Assembly (NCBI GenBank): GCA_026706345.1
Contig: JAPOYX010000216.1
Location: 19,267 to 83,266, forward strand
DNA from: Gemmatimonadota bacterium
Lineage (GTDB): Bacteria > JAAXHH01
DNA length: 64,000 nt
Reading direction: 5' to 3'
The notes under the pieces are model-generated. The model had not been told where the DNA came from and did not search any database. It saw only the letters and a program-made list of their open reading frames with translations. The stretch's first letter is position 1; the number at the start of each line of letters is the position of its first letter. Of this stretch, positions 34,546-43,365 are shown piece by piece. The translations under genes were made by a program, and so were the position numbers.

Positions 34546-36435
34546 ATGAGACAGTGGACGCACAGAAGCCTGTGCCTGTTGCTGCTTTTTGGGCCGCTTT
34601 CCGTGACGGGGCAGGAAGTCTCGGTTACGGCGGAGGTGAACCGGACCCGGGTGACGATCGACGAGACGCTGATTTTGACGATCTCGGTGTCGGGATCCGA
34701 CCTGGGCGATGTCCCGAAGCCCGAATTGCCCGATATGCAGTCTTTCAGCGTCATCGGCAGTACCTCCTCCTCGTCCACCAGCTTCAATCTGGTCAACGGT
34801 AAGTTGTCCTCCTCAAGGTCCGTGCGGTATATCTACCAGTTGAAACCCCGGAAGACGGGGACCCTGGTCATCGGCTCGGCCGAACTGACCTATGACGGGG
34901 CCACCCATGAAACGACGCCTGTATCGATCGTGGTCACGCAGGGCGCCTCGGGTCCGTCGCCGGGCGGAACCCGTGTCGCACCGCCGGGCGGAACCCCGGC
35001 CGCGCCGGCGAGTCTTTCGCAGGATAACACCGGCTTGCCGGACCTCGGGGACGCCGTATATATCCGGACCACCCTGGACAAGAAGCGGGTCTACCTGGGC
35101 GAGCAGGTCACGGTGACCTACACGCTGTACACCCGCCTGGGCCTGTCGAATGCGCGGTACGATGAGGTCCCCTCCTATACCGGTTTCTGGCTGGAGGAGC
35201 TCTTTTCCGCGCACCACCTCGATTTCATGGAAGAAATCATTGCCGGCAGGCGGTACGCCGTAGCCAGGCTGCGGCAGGTCGCGTTGTTTCCCACCGTGAC
35301 GGGCGAGTTGAAAATCGAGCCGCTGTCCATGATCTGCGACGTACAGGGCGAGCGATCCCGCAGAAGCCTCCTCGACCGCTTTATGAACGATCCCTTCGAC
35401 ACGTTTTTCTCTAATACACGCCAGATCAGGGTGGTGTCCGGAGGGCAGACCGTGACGGTTCTGCCGCTTCCGGGCGAGGGCCGCCCCGCCGGTTTCAGCA
35501 ACGCGGTGGGCGACTTCTCGCTTAAGGCGACGGTGGACCAGGCCACCACGGAGGTTAACCAGCCCGTGACGCTGACGATTGTGCTGGCCGGCGAGGGCAA
35601 CCTGAAGACCGTGGAAGATCCCGCCCTGCCGCCGCTCGACTACTTCAAGGAATACCAGTCCGGGAACAAGGCGGAATACGCGTCAGCCGGATCGCGCGTT
35701 TCGGGAACGAAAACCTGGGAACACGTGCTCATCCCCACCCTCCCCGGCGACCATTCCATCGCGTCGCTTTCCTTTCCTTTCTTCAATCCCGATACGGATG
35801 CCTATCGGGTTGCGACGACCGACCCGGTAACCATTACCGTCCTGCCGCCCAGCGGAGAACAGGCCGCCGTCGTCGATATGCCGCGCAAGACGGTCGTCCG
35901 GCAAATAAGGGAGGATATACAGTACATCAAGCCCGAAACGGTATTCCTCGGCGATCAGGGAGAGGTCCTGTTCAGGTCATCTTGGTATCTTCTATTGCAC
36001 GCCCTGCCCGTCGCCGTGATCCTGGCCGCGTTCTTTTACAGGTCCCACGCCCACCGCCTGCGGAGCGATGCCGGTTACGCCCGGCGGCGCCGGGCGAGAG
36101 GCAACGCCGATGGCGAACTGCGGCAATCGAAAGAGAAGCTGGATCAGGGTGCGCTTGACCAGGCCTTCACGGGCATATCCAACGCCCTGTACGGCTATGT
36201 CGCCGACAAGTGCAATCTGCCGACGGCCGGTCTGACGTCGCCCCGCGTCGTTGAACTGCTCAGGGAGAGGGGCATGGACGACGACACGGTAGAGCTGGTC
36301 AAGGACTGCCTGGACGCTTGCGACATGGCCCGGTTCGCCCCGACGGCGCTCACGGCGGAACATACCGAAGACGTCCTCGGCAGGGCCCGTAAGGGCATCG
36401 AATCCATCGAATCGCAGATGGCCGGAGACCGTTGA
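34546..36435 (+). CDS. batD: BatD-family protein
   Basis: A 629-residue protein with signal peptide (about 1-22), several beta-rich modules starting VSVTAEVNRTRVTIDETLIL, a Gly/Pro/Ala-rich insert near 125-160, a transmembrane helix around 478-500 (LLHALPVAVILAAFFYRSHA), and a cytoplasmic helical tail. The SFSVIGSTSSSSTSFNLVNG block is typical of BatD. The tail (DQAFTGISNALYGYVADKCN) resembles the C-terminus of the earlier BatD-like protein. It starts 4 bp after asd and is followed by an overlapping BatE-like gene. Confidence 0.9.
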   Translation: MRQWTHRSLCLLLLFGPLSVTGQEVSVTAEVNRTRVTIDETLILTISVSGSDLGDVPKPELPDMQSFSVIGSTSSSSTSFNLVNGKLSSSRSVRYIYQLKPRKTGTLVIGSAELTYDGATHETTPVSIVVTQGASGPSPGGTRVAPPGGTPAAPASLSQDNTGLPDLGDAVYIRTTLDKKRVYLGEQVTVTYTLYTRLGLSNARYDEVPSYTGFWLEELFSAHHLDFMEEIIAGRRYAVARLRQVALFPTVTGELKIEPLSMICDVQGERSRRSLLDRFMNDPFDTFFSNTRQIRVVSGGQTVTVLPLPGEGRPAGFSNAVGDFSLKATVDQATTEVNQPVTLTIVLAGEGNLKTVEDPALPPLDYFKEYQSGNKAEYASAGSRVSGTKTWEHVLIPTLPGDHSIASLSFPFFNPDTDAYRVATTDPVTITVLPPSGEQAAVVDMPRKTVVRQIREDIQYIKPETVFLGDQGEVLFRSSWYLLLHALPVAVILAAFFYRSHAHRLRSDAGYARRRRARGNADGELRQSKEKLDQGALDQAFTGISNALYGYVADKCNLPTAGLTSPRVVELLRERGMDDDTVELVKDCLDACDMARFAPTALTAEHTEDVLGRARKGIESIESQMAGDR

Positions 36436-37289
36436 AAACCAATCCACTACCCACCATGCGCGCACAGGGCATATCCGGTGCCGTCTCGAAACCGGAAGGG
36501 AATCCGGAGCGGTACGGCCGCCGCGGCCTGGTCTCGTGGCTGATCCTGGTCGCCCTGGCCGCCGGCTGCGCGGCCGCCGGCTGCGCCGAAGATACGGCGG
36601 ACAGGCAGACCGTGGAGTTGTACCGGCAGGGCAACCAACTGTATGAAGGCGGGAAGTATGCGGAGGCGAGCCGGACGTACGAACGCATCATTCAGCGCGG
36701 GATACGTAACGGGCACGTATACTACAACCTGGGGAACGCGTATTACAAGCAGGACCGGATCGGCCGGGCCATCCTGGCCTACGAAAGGGCTTCCCGCCTG
36801 ATGCCTCGGGACGGAGATCTGCGAAACAACCTGGACCTGGCCAACGAAAGGACGGTCGACCAGATTGCCCGCGACGTGCCGTGGTTCGGCAGGCAGGCGC
36901 TGGACGCAGTGACGGTGAATGAAGCCACGGTTGTTGCCACCGTATCGGGGTTTATCGCGTCGCTGGCCCTGGTGTGCTACTTGATTGCCAGGCGGCCGCG
37001 CGCGCGGTCCGCGTCAGGCTATGCTTTACTGGTCACGTGCCTCGTCTTGTTGCTGGCCGCCGGGTTCATGGGCATAAAGATCTACGATAGCCTGGGGAAT
37101 GACGAAGGCATCGTCCTGAGCCCAACGGTCGTGGTCAGAACGAGCCCCGACGCAGCATCCGAACCGGTTTTCACGCTACACGAGGGTGCCAGGGTGCAAC
37201 TGGTCGAACACCGGGACGACTGGATGCGAATCCGCTTGCCGGACGGCAAGAACGGCTGGCTCTCCCGGGACGATCTCGAAGGCATCTGA
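36432..37289 (+). CDS. batE: BatE-like TPR and SH3 protein
   Basis: A 285-residue protein. An N-terminal hydrophobic segment (about 36-50) ends in AAAGCAEDT, which could be a lipobox. TPR repeats span about 55-135 (VYYNLGNAYYKQDRIGRAIL), two helices lie at about 161-186 and 196-215, and a bacterial SH3 domain at 228-285 (GIVLSPTVVVRTSPDAASEP, ending NGWLSRDDLEGI). The TTG at 36432 overlaps the batD stop; ATG 36456 is an alternative. The domain order is that of BatE, and it ends the Bat block. Confidence 0.85.
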   Translation: MKTNPLPTMRAQGISGAVSKPEGNPERYGRRGLVSWLILVALAAGCAAAGCAEDTADRQTVELYRQGNQLYEGGKYAEASRTYERIIQRGIRNGHVYYNLGNAYYKQDRIGRAILAYERASRLMPRDGDLRNNLDLANERTVDQIARDVPWFGRQALDAVTVNEATVVATVSGFIASLALVCYLIARRPRARSASGYALLVTCLVLLLAAGFMGIKIYDSLGNDEGIVLSPTVVVRTSPDAASEPVFTLHEGARVQLVEHRDDWMRIRLPDGKNGWLSRDDLEGI

Positions 37290-37356
37290 CACCGACACGG
37301 GACATGTAACCTCCGCACGGGCTTCCAACCCGGAAACAGGACATCGAGACACGCCT

Positions 37357-38553
37357 ATGCTGACTTCCATCTCCGAACCACAGACCCAACGCATTGATCC
37401 CGGTGATGATGCGTACTGGTCCCAGGTCCGGTCGCAGTTCATAACGGAACCGGACCACGCCTACCTCAACAACGCCGCTCTGGGCATGCCGCCCAAGCCT
37501 GTTCGGGACGCCGTCGCAGCGGGTTTTCGCCTGATGTCCGAGAATCCGTCGAAGGCCAAGCGGGTCTTCCAGGACTATATCGAAGAGGAACTCAGGCCGG
37601 CCATGGCGGGTTTTCTACGCGCGGAAACCGGTGAGATCGCCCTGGCCCGCAACGCGACCGAGGGCCTCTATCATATCGTCAACGGCCTGGAACTGGCGCC
37701 CGGCGACCGGATCCTGATGACTACCCAGGAGCATCCCAGCGCGGTGAAGCCCTGGAAGGTACGGGCGGAACGGGACGGGATCGAGATCAGGGAGGTCCAG
37801 ATCCCCAGCCCGTTAACTGGAGAGGATGATATCGTGGAGCGCATAGCCGGGGCGATCGACAGGCGGACGAAGGTGTTCTTTTTCTGCCACGTGACCCGCG
37901 GGGGATACCTGTATCCGGTCAGGCGGCTTTGCGCCCTGGCCAGGGACCGGGGGCTGATATCGGCCATCGACGGCGCCCAGGCCGTGGGTATGCTGGACGT
38001 CGACCTGGCGGATATGGAATGCGACCTGTATACCAACAGCCTGCACAAGTGGTTTCTAGGTCCCGCCGGCACGGGGTTTCTGTACGTCAATCGCGCCCTG
38101 CAGCCTTCCTTCGGCACGCTGTACGCGCCAGTGGCGGAACCCGGGGTGGACGCCCGCCGTTACGAGATTCAGGGGACCTACGATCTTCCCGTTCGAGCGG
38201 CCCTCGGCACCGCCCTCGATTTCCTGAACCGGATCGGCATATGCAATATCGAAAGGCGGCTGCGCATGCTGTCGGATTACCTGAGACAGGCCCTCCTGGA
38301 TATCCCCCGGCTGCGGTTGCTCACCAGCCAGTCCCACGACATCTCGTCGCCCGGCTCCACCATCTTCGAATTCGACGGGATCAACGCGGCGCGATGGCGC
38401 GGCCCCATGGAGACGGAAGCGAATCTGCACGTGGACGACCACGACCGGGACGGTCACCACGGCATCCGCATCTCCACCCACTATTACAACACTACGGACG
38501 AGATCGACCGGTGCGTGGACAAGTTGAGAGATATGTTACGGCGGGAAGGGTAG
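37357..38553 (+). CDS. Class V aminotransferase (isopenicillin N epimerase/cysteine desulfurase-like)
   Basis: A 398-residue PLP enzyme of fold type I. Residues 34-50 (HAYLNNAALGMPPKPVR) are the substrate N-terminal block, ARNATEGLYHIVNGL binds the cofactor phosphate, SAIDGAQAVGMLDVDL has the Asp for the PLP ring, and the Schiff-base lysine is Lys231 in YTNSLHKWFLGPAG. The C-terminal segment GHHGIRISTHYYNTTDEIDR is typical of the isopenicillin N epimerase-like subgroup. Cysteine desulfurase, kynureninase or epimerase activity cannot be resolved. Its frame is open upstream to 37186, but ATG 37357 is the first plausible start. Confidence 0.88.
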   Translation: MLTSISEPQTQRIDPGDDAYWSQVRSQFITEPDHAYLNNAALGMPPKPVRDAVAAGFRLMSENPSKAKRVFQDYIEEELRPAMAGFLRAETGEIALARNATEGLYHIVNGLELAPGDRILMTTQEHPSAVKPWKVRAERDGIEIREVQIPSPLTGEDDIVERIAGAIDRRTKVFFFCHVTRGGYLYPVRRLCALARDRGLISAIDGAQAVGMLDVDLADMECDLYTNSLHKWFLGPAGTGFLYVNRALQPSFGTLYAPVAEPGVDARRYEIQGTYDLPVRAALGTALDFLNRIGICNIERRLRMLSDYLRQALLDIPRLRLLTSQSHDISSPGSTIFEFDGINAARWRGPMETEANLHVDDHDRDGHHGIRISTHYYNTTDEIDRCVDKLRDMLRREG

Positions 38554-38660
38554 GATCCGAGCAGATGTTCTTCGAAGAAACCCCGCGGACGAAATCGACC
38601 GGCGGGAAGTGCCGCCGGGCGTATGGACGGCCCGTGTCGTAACTGAATCGTGCCGCCGGC

Positions 38661-39380
38661 TCAGACTTCATATCCCAGTTCGTCCAGCGCTTCCCCCAGC
38701 AAGTCCATGGGGAGATCGCCTTCCGCCTTTTTCCACCGGCCCACCGCTTCGGGGCGAACGACGATGCGGCTGAGGGGAATGCCGAGGTAGTCTTCCAGCC
38801 GGCGCAGGGTCTCTTCCTGGTTCAACACGAAGTCCTCGAACCGTACGGTCAGCAGATGTACGGGTTTCGGCGTTGCTTTCATGAGCTGATACTGGTACAG
38901 CCAGGAAATGGCCCTGCGCCGGCGTATGTCCGGGTCGTCGGGATAAGCGATGCCGAAATCACCGAGATCGTCCGTCCTGTGGTCGGCCAGGATGCCGTCC
39001 CGGGGGTCCCGGATCCAGTGTATATACCGGATATCGGGAAACATGCGGACGATCCAGGGATAGACGAGTGTCGTTTCCGGGAGTTTCCAGCCGCGGTGCG
39101 GGTTCCCGTTTTCCGCCACGTCGGCCAGGTACGTTTCCATTTTTTCCACGAATTCCGGGTCGGGATCCATTCCCATCACCCGTGCGTAGTCCCAGGTAAG
39201 TCCACCCTTCCAGGCCACGTATTTCGCGAAGATGCGGCAGGCGTCGTACAGATCGTGCGGCGGTACCTTGTCGCCGGACGCGTTTATTGTTCTCCCCATG
39301 AACACGCCGCTCGTATAGAGCGTGTGCGATATGGCCCGCGTTCCGGAGTGCCCCCGGCCTATGATGGTGATGATGGACAT
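38661..39380 (-). CDS. Sulfotransferase-family protein
   Basis: A 239-residue protein with the 5'-phosphosulfate binding loop near the N-terminus (ITIIGRGHSGTRAISHTLY, residues 4-22) and the 3'-phosphate region DIRYIHWIRDPRDGILADHR. Such enzymes move sulfate from PAPS to carbohydrates, lipids or other acceptors. It lacks a signal peptide, so it is probably cytosolic. The acceptor is unknown. It is divergent in job from the neighbouring aminotransferase and SurE and is transcribed in the same direction as surE. Confidence 0.75.
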   Translation of the reverse strand: MSIITIIGRGHSGTRAISHTLYTSGVFMGRTINASGDKVPPHDLYDACRIFAKYVAWKGGLTWDYARVMGMDPDPEFVEKMETYLADVAENGNPHRGWKLPETTLVYPWIVRMFPDIRYIHWIRDPRDGILADHRTDDLGDFGIAYPDDPDIRRRRAISWLYQYQLMKATPKPVHLLTVRFEDFVLNQEETLRRLEDYLGIPLSRIVVRPEAVGRWKKAEGDLPMDLLGEALDELGYEV

Positions 39381-39473
39381 GATGCTTGCCGGCTGATCGC
39401 AACCGGCTGAAGTCTCCCGCGGCAGTGATGCGCGGCATGTCGACAGCCTCGCATGTCAGAGCGTCGGCACCGG

Positions 39474-40157
39474 TCAGACCCTGATTCTGGACACGGAAAT
39501 ATGGCCACTAAAGCAAAGATCGGTATCCTGGCCGGGTCGCCGGGGCCGTTCGTGGTATACATCCATGTTTTGATATCCGTTTCCGGTTCGTGCGAATGTG
39601 TGCCTGAAGGGACTCGAGTCCACGGAAGCGATTTTTGTCTCCAGCCGGGGTTCGTTGTGCTCCGGGTGCGGCAGGTTCACGTTTAGAAAACATCCGGATT
39701 CCAGGGGTTCGCACAGCAGGCGTTTGAGCAACGGCCCGAGGCGTTCGGCGGCCAGCGGCCAGTCGATCGCCCTTCCCTCCGCCACATAATGGGACAGCGC
39801 CATGGCCTTGCATCCGTGGAACGCCGCTTCCCTGGCGGCTGCCACCGTACCGGATTCGTAGACGTCCACCCCGAGATTGGCCCCGTGGTTTATCCCGGAA
39901 AGCACCCAGTCTCCATCTGGCGCCAGTTGACCGAGCGCCAGGCGGGCGCAGTCGGCCGGTGTGCCCCAGACCCTGTATCGGTCTCCGGCGAGTTCATCCA
40001 CGCGGATTGGGCGGTCGTTGGTCAACTGGTGGCTGGCGCCGGATTGGATTTCCGCCGGTGCGACAATGACCACATCGCCCCACTGCGACGCCAGGCCGGC
40101 GAGGGTCAGCAGACCCTGCGCCTCAATGCCGTCGTCGTTGGTAACGATCAGTTTCAC
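39474..40157 (-). CDS. surE: 5'-nucleotidase SurE
   Basis: SurE is a metal-dependent 5'/3'-nucleotidase and exopolyphosphatase. The 227-residue protein opens LIVTNDDGIEAQGLLTLAGL with the Asp8-Asp9 metal ligands. VVIVAPAEIQSGASHQLTND has the conserved Ser, and GTPADCARLAL and VLSGINHGANLGVDVYESGT complete the catalytic set. The start is a GTG at 40157. A small hydrophobic reading frame lies 6 bp upstream on the same strand. Confidence 0.93.
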   Translation of the reverse strand: MKLIVTNDDGIEAQGLLTLAGLASQWGDVVIVAPAEIQSGASHQLTNDRPIRVDELAGDRYRVWGTPADCARLALGQLAPDGDWVLSGINHGANLGVDVYESGTVAAAREAAFHGCKAMALSHYVAEGRAIDWPLAAERLGPLLKRLLCEPLESGCFLNVNLPHPEHNEPRLETKIASVDSSPFRHTFARTGNGYQNMDVYHERPRRPGQDTDLCFSGHISVSRIRV

Positions 40158-40163
40158 CGCGGC

Positions 40164-40379
40164 CTACTTGTCCTGGGGAACGGGTTTTCCGGATGGATTG
40201 CAGCGTGATTGGGAAGTTGAGGAATGCGGGTAACTCGTCTTGCGCTGAACACGAGGTCGCCTGATCCTTCGCCAACACGGCAGGAGTAATCCGAACAGGG
40301 GATAGATGACAATGATGGCGAGCCCGCCGCTGATCCACTGTATGATGCGGGCCAGACGCAGGTTGTTCTTTCTTCTCAT
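40164..40379 (-). CDS. Possible small membrane protein upstream of surE
   Basis: A 71-residue frame, MRRKNNLRLARIIQWISGGL then a hydrophobic helix (AIIVIYPLFGLLLP), then a basic Arg/Ser-rich tail. One membrane helix with a positively charged N-terminus is plausible. It ends 6 bp before surE on the same strand, so co-translation is possible. No homology was recognised and the ribosome site is weak, so it may be spurious. Confidence 0.35.
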   Translation of the reverse strand: MRRKNNLRLARIIQWISGGLAIIVIYPLFGLLLPCWRRIRRPRVQRKTSYPHSSTSQSRCNPSGKPVPQDK

Positions 40380-40533
40380 ACCTAGGCCGTCGATATGAAA
40401 TATAAAAGCGACCGGTCCCGGACGCTGACTGATCGCGGTATATTCTAGGTGGCTGAATACCGGTTGTCAAGTCCATTCGGAGGACTCGAGCCGAAGCCGG
40501 AGGGGCGTGCGGGTCATTGGCAGGCGTCGTCCG

Positions 40534-41250
40534 TTACGCGTTCTCGACGGGACTTTCGGGGCGTCCCACGGGCATGACGAAAGCCATGAAGAGATAGAGC
40601 AGGGTTACCGTTCCCACGGAAAACAGAAAGGCGATGAAGAACCCGATGCGCACCAGGGTCGGGTCAAGGTCGAACGCATCTGCCAGACCGTTGCACACGC
40701 CGAAGATCTTCTTGCCTTCATTGAGCCTGTACAGTCGTCGATGTCTGAAGAACTCCATGATCTGCCCTCTGTATGCGAACAGGATAAAAACCGCGGCGCC
40801 GATTGCCACGATGGGCACCAGCGGAAGGATGAAGGAGAATCGCCCGAAGTCCGGCCCGAAGTCCGGAGCGTATGAATAGGTCAGCACGATCACGGCCAGC
40901 AGGATCAGCAGGATTCCCCAGACCGTGTTGTTGTTCCGGGAGGTGCTCGGGTAGCCTTGGGCTTGCTGGCCCGTCTGGCCCGCCTCGCCCGCCTGGCCCG
41001 ATGCCTCGGAAGCCGGCTGCGCCTCGGCTGCGTCCACGGGCGTCGGGTCGGGATTCCGGGGTATGATGAAAACGCACACCAGGTACGCGAGGAAGACGAA
41101 GGGGCCGAAAGCGGGCAGGGTGATGACCGTGAAGGCGACCAGGGCGATGCGAAGCACGGAGGCGTCCACGTCGAAGTATTCGGCCAGGCCGCCGCATATG
41201 CCGCTTATCATCCTGTTGGAAGAGGATCTGTAGAGGATTTTCCTAGGCAC
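40534..41250 (-). CDS. Membrane protein with two PspC domains
   Basis: A 238-residue protein with two PspC-type units. The first is KILYRSSSNRMISGICGGLA near residue 4, followed by a helix. The second is RRLYRLNEGKKIFGVCNGLA near 185, followed by GTVTLLYLFMAFVMPVG. Between them lie an Ala/Gln/Gly-rich linker and two helices. PspC proteins are inner-membrane partners of the phage-shock stress response. I take GTG 41250, with GGAGGG upstream, over ATG 41292. Its start abuts the DUF6249-like gene, which has the same orientation. Confidence 0.85.
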   Translation of the reverse strand: MPRKILYRSSSNRMISGICGGLAEYFDVDASVLRIALVAFTVITLPAFGPFVFLAYLVCVFIIPRNPDPTPVDAAEAQPASEASGQAGEAGQTGQQAQGYPSTSRNNNTVWGILLILLAVIVLTYSYAPDFGPDFGRFSFILPLVPIVAIGAAVFILFAYRGQIMEFFRHRRLYRLNEGKKIFGVCNGLADAFDLDPTLVRIGFFIAFLFSVGTVTLLYLFMAFVMPVGRPESPVENA

Positions 41251-41257
41251 GGATACG

Positions 41258-41782
41258 TTACCCTCCGTTTTTCTTCCCCGTCGTCTGTTCACCGGTGCCG
41301 GGATCGGCGCTTGGACCGGTGCCGGGATCGGCGCCGGGACCGGGATCAGGGCCGGGACCAGGAACGGGGCCGGGTCGGACCTGCTGAAGGCCGGCCTGCT
41401 CCTGGTTCCTGTTGTGCAGCAGCCGGGAGCGTACTATCAGGCCGATGCCCACGAACAGAAGCACGAAGCCGAAGAATTCCACGTCGCTGGCGATGACCGT
41501 GGCCAGGCCGATGCCCACCAGGAGTACCACGAGAAGAGAGGGCACGCCGGAATCGTGCTTCCTGGCTTCGATGTATATCCCTTTCTCGATCATCGCCATA
41601 CGTTCGTGGTGCCTGATTTCCCGTCCCCTCCTCAGATACCCCAGCAACCCGAGGACGATTCCCAGTCCGAAGGAAATGGAAACCGTACCTACGGCTGCTT
41701 CCCAGTAATCCAGATAGGCGAGGACTACTGCCATGACACAGGTACTGATGAACAAAACCGCCCAGGCTTTCCAGCTATCCAT
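41258..41782 (-). CDS. DUF6249-like membrane protein with Gly-Pro-Asp repeat tail
   Basis: A 174-residue protein with about four hydrophobic segments. It has the membrane-associated motif RRGREIRHHERMAMIEKGIY near residues 52-71, which I recognise as DUF6249-like. The C-terminus is low complexity (GPVPGPGPDPGPGADPGTGP), a Gly-Pro-Asp repeat of about 35 residues. It sits 7 bp upstream of the PspC gene and probably belongs to the same envelope-stress unit, facing the sigma/anti-sigma pair. Function unknown. Confidence 0.65.
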   Translation of the reverse strand: MDSWKAWAVLFISTCVMAVVLAYLDYWEAAVGTVSISFGLGIVLGLLGYLRRGREIRHHERMAMIEKGIYIEARKHDSGVPSLLVVLLVGIGLATVIASDVEFFGFVLLFVGIGLIVRSRLLHNRNQEQAGLQQVRPGPVPGPGPDPGPGADPGTGPSADPGTGEQTTGKKNGG

Positions 41783-41897
41783 ACCCGCCTCCAGATGGAT
41801 CCTGCTACCTCAGTCGCATCGTCTGTTCAGCAATGCCGCTCAACTTTTCGACACGAAAACCGGCCTTTTTGTTTCGGAAACTGAAAATTAAATCGTT

Positions 41898-41927
41898 TTG
41901 CAGGTATTGCCACGGAAAAAGTATACT
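41898..41927 (+). promoter_or_regulatory. Promoter candidate for the sigma/anti-sigma operon
   Basis: TTGCAG at 41898-41903 and TATACT at 41922-41927 are 18 bp apart, in an AT-rich 274-bp gap between divergent genes. The distance to the sigma gene ATG is 130 bp, leaving a long leader. Nothing else was recognised in 41783-42056. Confidence 0.45.
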
Positions 41928-42056
41928 CATGTATTGAAACATTTGTAGATTCCCGGTAGTCTTATTGTTGAATGGGGAATCGACCGGGATTCTTCAAGGG
42001 GTCGAATCTGTCCGGCGAAACGGCCCTGTAAGCGGCTGAGACTCGCTTGAGACAGG

Positions 42057-42656
42057 ATGAAGCGACCCATGGATTTGAGCGATGAAGAACTCGTCGCAAG
42101 GGCCCGGAAAGGCGACAGGCCGGCATTCGCCCATCTCGTTGACCGGCACCGGGTTTCCGTATTCAACCTGACCCTCAGGATCGTTGGAAACCGGGAAGAC
42201 GCCGAAGAGGCGGCGCAGGATGTGTTCGTCCGGGCTTACAGGAGTCTCGACAGGTTCCGCGGAGATGCCAGGTTTGCCACGTGGCTTTACCGTATCGCCG
42301 TGAATGTAAGCCTGAGTTCGGCACGGCGTTCCCGGCGGGACCTGTCCACCACTTCCCTGTCGGAGCCGGAAGATGACGATGACGGATTGCCGTTGCAGAT
42401 ACCGGATACCTCGGCGAATCCCGCGGAACGGTTCGAGCAGGCTGAATTCAGGGAACAGGTCAGGAACCTGGTGTCGGCGCTTCCGCCTATTTACAGCGCG
42501 GTGATCGCGATGTATCATATCCAAAGCCTGTCTTATGACGAGATCTCGGAAGCGCTGGAGCTGCCGATTGGCACCGTCAAGGCCCGGCTTTTCCGTGCCC
42601 GCGCCGCTTTGAGGAACCTGGTCGGCCGATCCATGGAGCCCGATTCGCTGAGTTAA
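42057..42656 (+). CDS. ECF-type RNA polymerase sigma factor
   Basis: A 199-residue sigma-70 family factor of the RpoE/ECF class with regions 2 and 4 only. Region 2 reads DLSDEELVARARKGDRPAFA, then FNLTLRIVGNREDAEEAAQD and FRGDARFATWLYRIAVNVSL. Region 4 reads LPPIYSAVIAMYHIQSLSYD and the HTH ALELPIGTVKARLFRARAAL. The acidic linker between them carries DDDDG. It is followed by a zinc-finger anti-sigma gene and lies next to envelope-stress genes, so a cell-envelope response is plausible. Confidence 0.95.
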   Translation: MKRPMDLSDEELVARARKGDRPAFAHLVDRHRVSVFNLTLRIVGNREDAEEAAQDVFVRAYRSLDRFRGDARFATWLYRIAVNVSLSSARRSRRDLSTTSLSEPEDDDDGLPLQIPDTSANPAERFEQAEFREQVRNLVSALPPIYSAVIAMYHIQSLSYDEISEALELPIGTVKARLFRARAALRNLVGRSMEPDSLS

Positions 42657-42688
42657 TCCGGCCCAGGGGCCCCCGGAGTCGATTGATT

Positions 42689-43267
42689 ATGAACTGCGCA
42701 TCCGTACAACGACTGATATATGAAGCCGTGGACCGGGCGCTTGCCCCGGATGAGCGCCGCCTGGTGGATGCCCATCTGACAGGATGCGAACGCTGCAGGT
42801 CGGAGGTGGCTGTGCTCGACGCCCTGATCGAGACGGTCGAGACGACCCCTCCGGCGGACCCTTCCGACGCATTCCTGCCCAACGTGATGGCAAGGCTCCC
42901 CGCGTCCCGGCGGTCCGCGTGGCTCGTGCCGTCCGTGGTCTTCCCCCGCGTGGCCTTTGCCGCAACCCTGGTGGTGGCCGCACTGGTCTGGCTGTATCGC
43001 GAGACGTTTGCCGAAATCGTGGGAAACCTCCTGCCCGTACAGGCTGTGATGGGACCGGCGGCGACCGTGATCCGTGACCTCCAGGCTTACATCCAGACTC
43101 AGGCCGGTGCGGTGGCGGACAGCCTGCCCGAACCGGTGTCCACCTCCGTCGACTGGGGTTCTCTTCTGCTGGTGGTCACCACGCTGGTGGTCGGTTACCT
43201 TCTGGTACGCACGGCCGAAGCGCTGGGCGTCGGAAACTCGAACATGCAGGTCGGCAAGCGGCCTTAG
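42689..43267 (+). CDS. Zinc-finger (zf-HC2) anti-sigma factor
   Basis: A 192-residue protein that pairs with the preceding sigma factor. The N-terminal anti-sigma zinc motif is Cys3 and His29-x3-Cys33-x2-Cys36 (AHLTGCERCR). Two transmembrane segments lie at about 88-105 and 155-172, with the region between them probably periplasmic. Such proteins hold the sigma factor at the membrane until a signal triggers release. I use ATG 42689, with GGAG upstream. It is 32 bp after the sigma gene. Confidence 0.88.
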   Translation: MNCASVQRLIYEAVDRALAPDERRLVDAHLTGCERCRSEVAVLDALIETVETTPPADPSDAFLPNVMARLPASRRSAWLVPSVVFPRVAFAATLVVAALVWLYRETFAEIVGNLLPVQAVMGPAATVIRDLQAYIQTQAGAVADSLPEPVSTSVDWGSLLLVVTTLVVGYLLVRTAEALGVGNSNMQVGKRP

Positions 43268-43365
43268 ATTCTCCGGTTCGCCTGTACCGGCTCATAGCCG
43301 TCCTCTGCACCGGAGAACGCAAAGATACCCGCCTTGATACGGGTCCCGGGCAGCCCGCATACTTG

